From NCBI GenBank assembly GCA_946479035.1, contig CAMLDW010000070.1:1-7422 (forward strand): a stretch of DNA of 7,422 nt, in the 5' to 3' direction. The position numbers were made by a program, and so were the translations under genes. Below the pieces are notes generated by a model. The model made no database searches. It had not been told where the DNA came from and worked only from the letters and a program-made list of their open reading frames with translations. This document shows positions 5,397 to 7,422 of this stretch, one piece after another (positions within the stretch are counted from its first letter, which is position 1; each line of letters opens with the position of its first letter). This DNA comes from an uncultured Chthonomonadaceae bacterium. Its GTDB lineage: Bacteria; Armatimonadota; Fimbriimonadia; Fimbriimonadales; Fimbriimonadaceae.

Positions 5397-7367
5397 CTAG
5401 CCGCCTAACAGCCTTCTGACCGTCGCGGCGACGTTTTCGGCGGTAAAGCCGAACTCCTCAAACAGGACCTCTGCGGGCGCGGACGCGCCGAAGTGGTCCA
5501 GCGCCACGTGGGCCTGCGCGTACTTCTGCCACCCGATGGCCGTGCCCGCTTCTACGCTGACGGTCGGTAACCCTTTGGGAAAGACAGAGGAGCGGTACGC
5601 GGCGTCTTGGCGCTCGAAGAGGAACCACGAGGGCATGCTGACGACGCGGGTCGGCACTCCGCCCTTCTCCAGGACTTCGCGCGCGGCGAGCGCGACCCAC
5701 ACTTCGCTTCCTGTTGCGACGATCGACGCCTTGGCCGCCGAGCTCGCCTCCTTCAGGACGTAGGCGCCTTTTTCCGCCGGGTGGTTCGGCGAGGGCGCCG
5801 GCGAGACCGAGGGAACGTCCTGGCGCGTGAGGAGGAGCGCGCACGGGGTCTTTTGGGACTCTAGTGCTATCTTCCAGCAGACCGCGGTCTCGTTGCCGTC
5901 CGCCGGCCGCATCAGGTTGAAGTTGGGGATCAGGCGCAGGGACATCGCCTGCTCGACGGGCTGGTGCGTGGGGCCGTCCTCGCCAAGACCGATCGAATCG
6001 TGAGAGAAGAGGAAGATGGACGGGCACTCCATGAGCGCGGAGAGGCGCAGGGACGGGCGGCAGTAGTCGCTGAAGATAAGGAACGTACCGCCGATCGCGC
6101 GGGTGGCGCCGTGGAGGGTCATTCCGTTGACCGCCGCGGCCATCGCGTGCTCGCGCACGCCGTAGCTGACGTTACGGCCGGCGGGAGAGCCGGGCTCCAT
6201 GTCGCCTCCGTCCTTGATCGTAGTCCTTACCGACCCAGCGAGGTCTGCGCAGCCGGAGACTAGGTTCGGGAAGTGCGGTGCCAGCGCGTTGAGGACCTTG
6301 TTGCTCGCTACGCGAGTGGCGACTGCGTCCTCGAACGAGGGGAGCAGCGAGCCGACGGCGGGCGCGCCTTCCCCACTGATTTCGGCGGCGAGCTCAGGGA
6401 ACTCGTTCGCGTACTGCGAAAGGAGCAGCGTCCACTCCGCCTGTCTCTCCTTTCCTTTCGCCACAGCCGTGCGGCAGTACTTGAGCGCGTCCTCGGAGAC
6501 CCAGAAGTCTTGCTGCGGGATGCCGAGCGCCTCTTTCGTCAGCTTGACCTCGTCTTTGCCGAGGGCCGCGCCGTGCGACGCCGCTGTACCCGCCTTGTGC
6601 GGGCTGCCAAACCCGATCACGGTGCGGCAGACGATCAAGCTCGGCTTCTCAGTCTGCGCCTTCGCCGCCGAGAGGGCGCGGTCCACTGCCTCCATGTCCA
6701 TTCCGTCTATGGATTGCACGTGCCAGCCGAGCGCGGCGAACTTCGCAGCCGTGTCGTCGGTGAAGGCGAGCAAGGTCGAACCGTCGATAGTCACGCCGTT
6801 GGAGTCGTAGAGGACGATGAGCTTGCCGAGCGCCTGGTGCCCTGCGAGCGAGCAGGCCTCTTGCGATACGCCTTCCATCAGATCGCCGTCCGAGGCGATG
6901 ACGTAGGTGAAGTGGTCGAAGACCGCATAGCCTGGCCGGTTGTAGCGAGTGCGGAGGTACCGCTCGGCGAGCGCCATCCCGACCGCCGTGGAGATCCCCT
7001 GCCCGAGCGGGCCGGTCGCCATCTCGACTCCGGGCGTGAGGTGGTTCTCGGGGTGGCCGGGGGTGCGGCTCTGCCACTGGCGGAAACCCTTCAGGTCGTC
7101 GAGCTCGAGGCCATAGCCGTAGAGGTACAGCAACGAATAGAGGAGCATGCTGCCGTGGCCGGCGGAGAGGACGAATCGGTCGCGGTCGAGCCACTTTGGG
7201 TCTGCGGGCGAGTGCTTAAGGTGACGGTCCCAGAGGACGAAGCCCATTGGCGCGCAGCCGAGCGGCATGCCTGGGTGGCCGGAGTTCGCGGCCTGGACGG
7301 CGTCTATGGCCAGCCCCCGGATCGTCTGCACGCAGAGCTGGTCGGTTGAGGCGCCGGACGAAACCAC
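5397..7367 (-). CDS. tkt: Transketolase
   Basis: A complete 656-residue, thiamine-diphosphate-dependent enzyme that moves two-carbon units between ketose and aldose phosphates in the non-oxidative pentose phosphate pathway (and the Calvin cycle where present); homodimer in the cytoplasm. ThDP domain: [10 protein letters not shown] at 28-37 (H31), [10 protein letters not shown] at 68-77 (H71), ATGPLGQGI at 117-125, and metal-binding SDGDLMEG at 159-166 (D160) with N190 in [17 protein letters not shown] at 264-270 carries the substrate histidine 265. Pyrimidine domain: YGVREHAM at 402-409 supplies catalytic E406, and [17 protein letters not shown] at 454-470 supplies D464 and H468. A C-terminal domain follows ([10 protein letters not shown]). 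The start is GTG; the first ATG codon is too deep, inside the NSGHPG motif. An AGGA lies seven bases upstream. It stands alone, ending 8 bases from the convergent 209-residue protein gene. No key residue is missing. I use tkt as the general family symbol. Confidence 0.97.
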   Translation of the reverse strand: MVSSGASTDQLCVQTIRGLAIDAVQAANSGHPGMPLGCAPMGFVLWDRHLKHSPADPKWLDRDRFVLSAGHGSMLLYSLLYLYGYGLELDDLKGFRQWQSRTPGHPENHLTPGVEMATGPLGQGISTAVGMALAERYLRTRYNRPGYAVFDHFTYVIASDGDLMEGVSQEACSLAGHQALGKLIVLYDSNGVTIDGSTLLAFTDDTAAKFAALGWHVQSIDGMDMEAVDRALSAAKAQTEKPSLIVCRTVIGFGSPHKAGTAASHGAALGKDEVKLTKEALGIPQQDFWVSEDALKYCRTAVAKGKERQAEWTLLLSQYANEFPELAAEISGEGAPAVGSLLPSFEDAVATRVASNKVLNALAPHFPNLVSGCADLAGSVRTTIKDGGDMEPGSPAGRNVSYGVREHAMAAAVNGMTLHGATRAIGGTFLIFSDYCRPSLRLSALMECPSIFLFSHDSIGLGEDGPTHQPVEQAMSLRLIPNFNLMRPADGNETAVCWKIALESQKTPCALLLTRQDVPSVSPAPSPNHPAEKGAYVLKEASSAAKASIVATGSEVWVALAAREVLEKGGVPTRVVSMPSWFLFERQDAAYRSSVFPKGLPTVSVEAGTAIGWQKYAQAHVALDHFGASAPAEVLFEEFGFTAENVAATVRRLLGG

Positions 7368-7373
7368 GCTTGA

Positions 7374-7400
7374 ATCCTACCCGTCCAAAACTCGGGGCAA
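7374..7400 (-). promoter_or_regulatory. Candidate transketolase promoter or ribosome site
   Basis: On the minus strand TAGGAT (complement of 7374-7379) lies six bases before the GTG start, with TTGCCC (complement of 7395-7400) 15 bases further upstream. Read as a promoter, it would start transcription at about the GTG itself, giving a leaderless message. Read as a ribosome site, the AGGA in the same hexamer is well placed at seven bases. The two readings cannot both describe the main transcript, and the sequence alone does not choose between them. Confidence 0.3.
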
Positions 7401-7422
7401 GGTACCCTCGAAAGACCCGTGC

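Noticed and set aside
6273..7349. A 358-codon plus-strand open frame antisense to transketolase
   Set aside because: It lies wholly opposite the transketolase coding sequence, is biased to Arg, Val and Glu as expected of antisense codons in GC-rich DNA, and shows no domain.

Overview
The window is an ordinary-looking, gene-dense stretch of a high-GC bacterial chromosome. It holds six protein-coding genes and no RNA gene, transposase, CRISPR array or prophage signal that I can support. The organism cannot be fixed from the sequence. A lipoprotein with a lipobox, GTG and ATG starts, a mix of clear Shine-Dalgarno sites and starts without one, and the style of the Gfo/Idh/MocA and TerC proteins fit a free-living, non-proteobacterial lineage; something like Armatimonadota is a guess, not a result.

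Layout. Bases 1-279 carry an intergenic palindrome (14-33), a good sigma70-type promoter (141-169) and a leader of about 100 nt. Then comes glnA (280-1689, +), a complete type I-beta glutamine synthetase that keeps the tyrosine used for adenylylation control. It converges on a minus-strand cluster, with a small hairpin-forming repeat between the 3' ends (1703-1741). Read in its own direction, the cluster is a BMP-family lipoprotein (4733-3699), a TerC/YkoY-type membrane protein (3635-2853) and a Gfo/Idh/MocA oxidoreductase (2831-1755). Gaps of 63 and 21 bases suggest one transcript. Diverging from the lipoprotein gene, only 25 bases away, is an unrecognised 209-residue protein (4759-5388, +). 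It converges, 8 bases apart, on a complete transketolase (7367-5397, -).

How the genes relate. glnA (ammonia assimilation) and the transketolase (pentose phosphate pathway) are core metabolism and are not obviously linked to each other. The three-gene cluster combines a predicted nucleoside or small-ligand binding lipoprotein, a predicted metal (Mn) exporter and a predicted sugar dehydrogenase. No transporter ATPase or permease accompanies the lipoprotein here, so the functional link inside the cluster is unproven.

I found no convincing new biological system. The items most worth a second look are the unrecognised 209-residue protein, the palindrome at 14-33, the orphan lipoprotein next to a TerC protein, and two starts whose upstream spacing suggests possible leaderless transcription.
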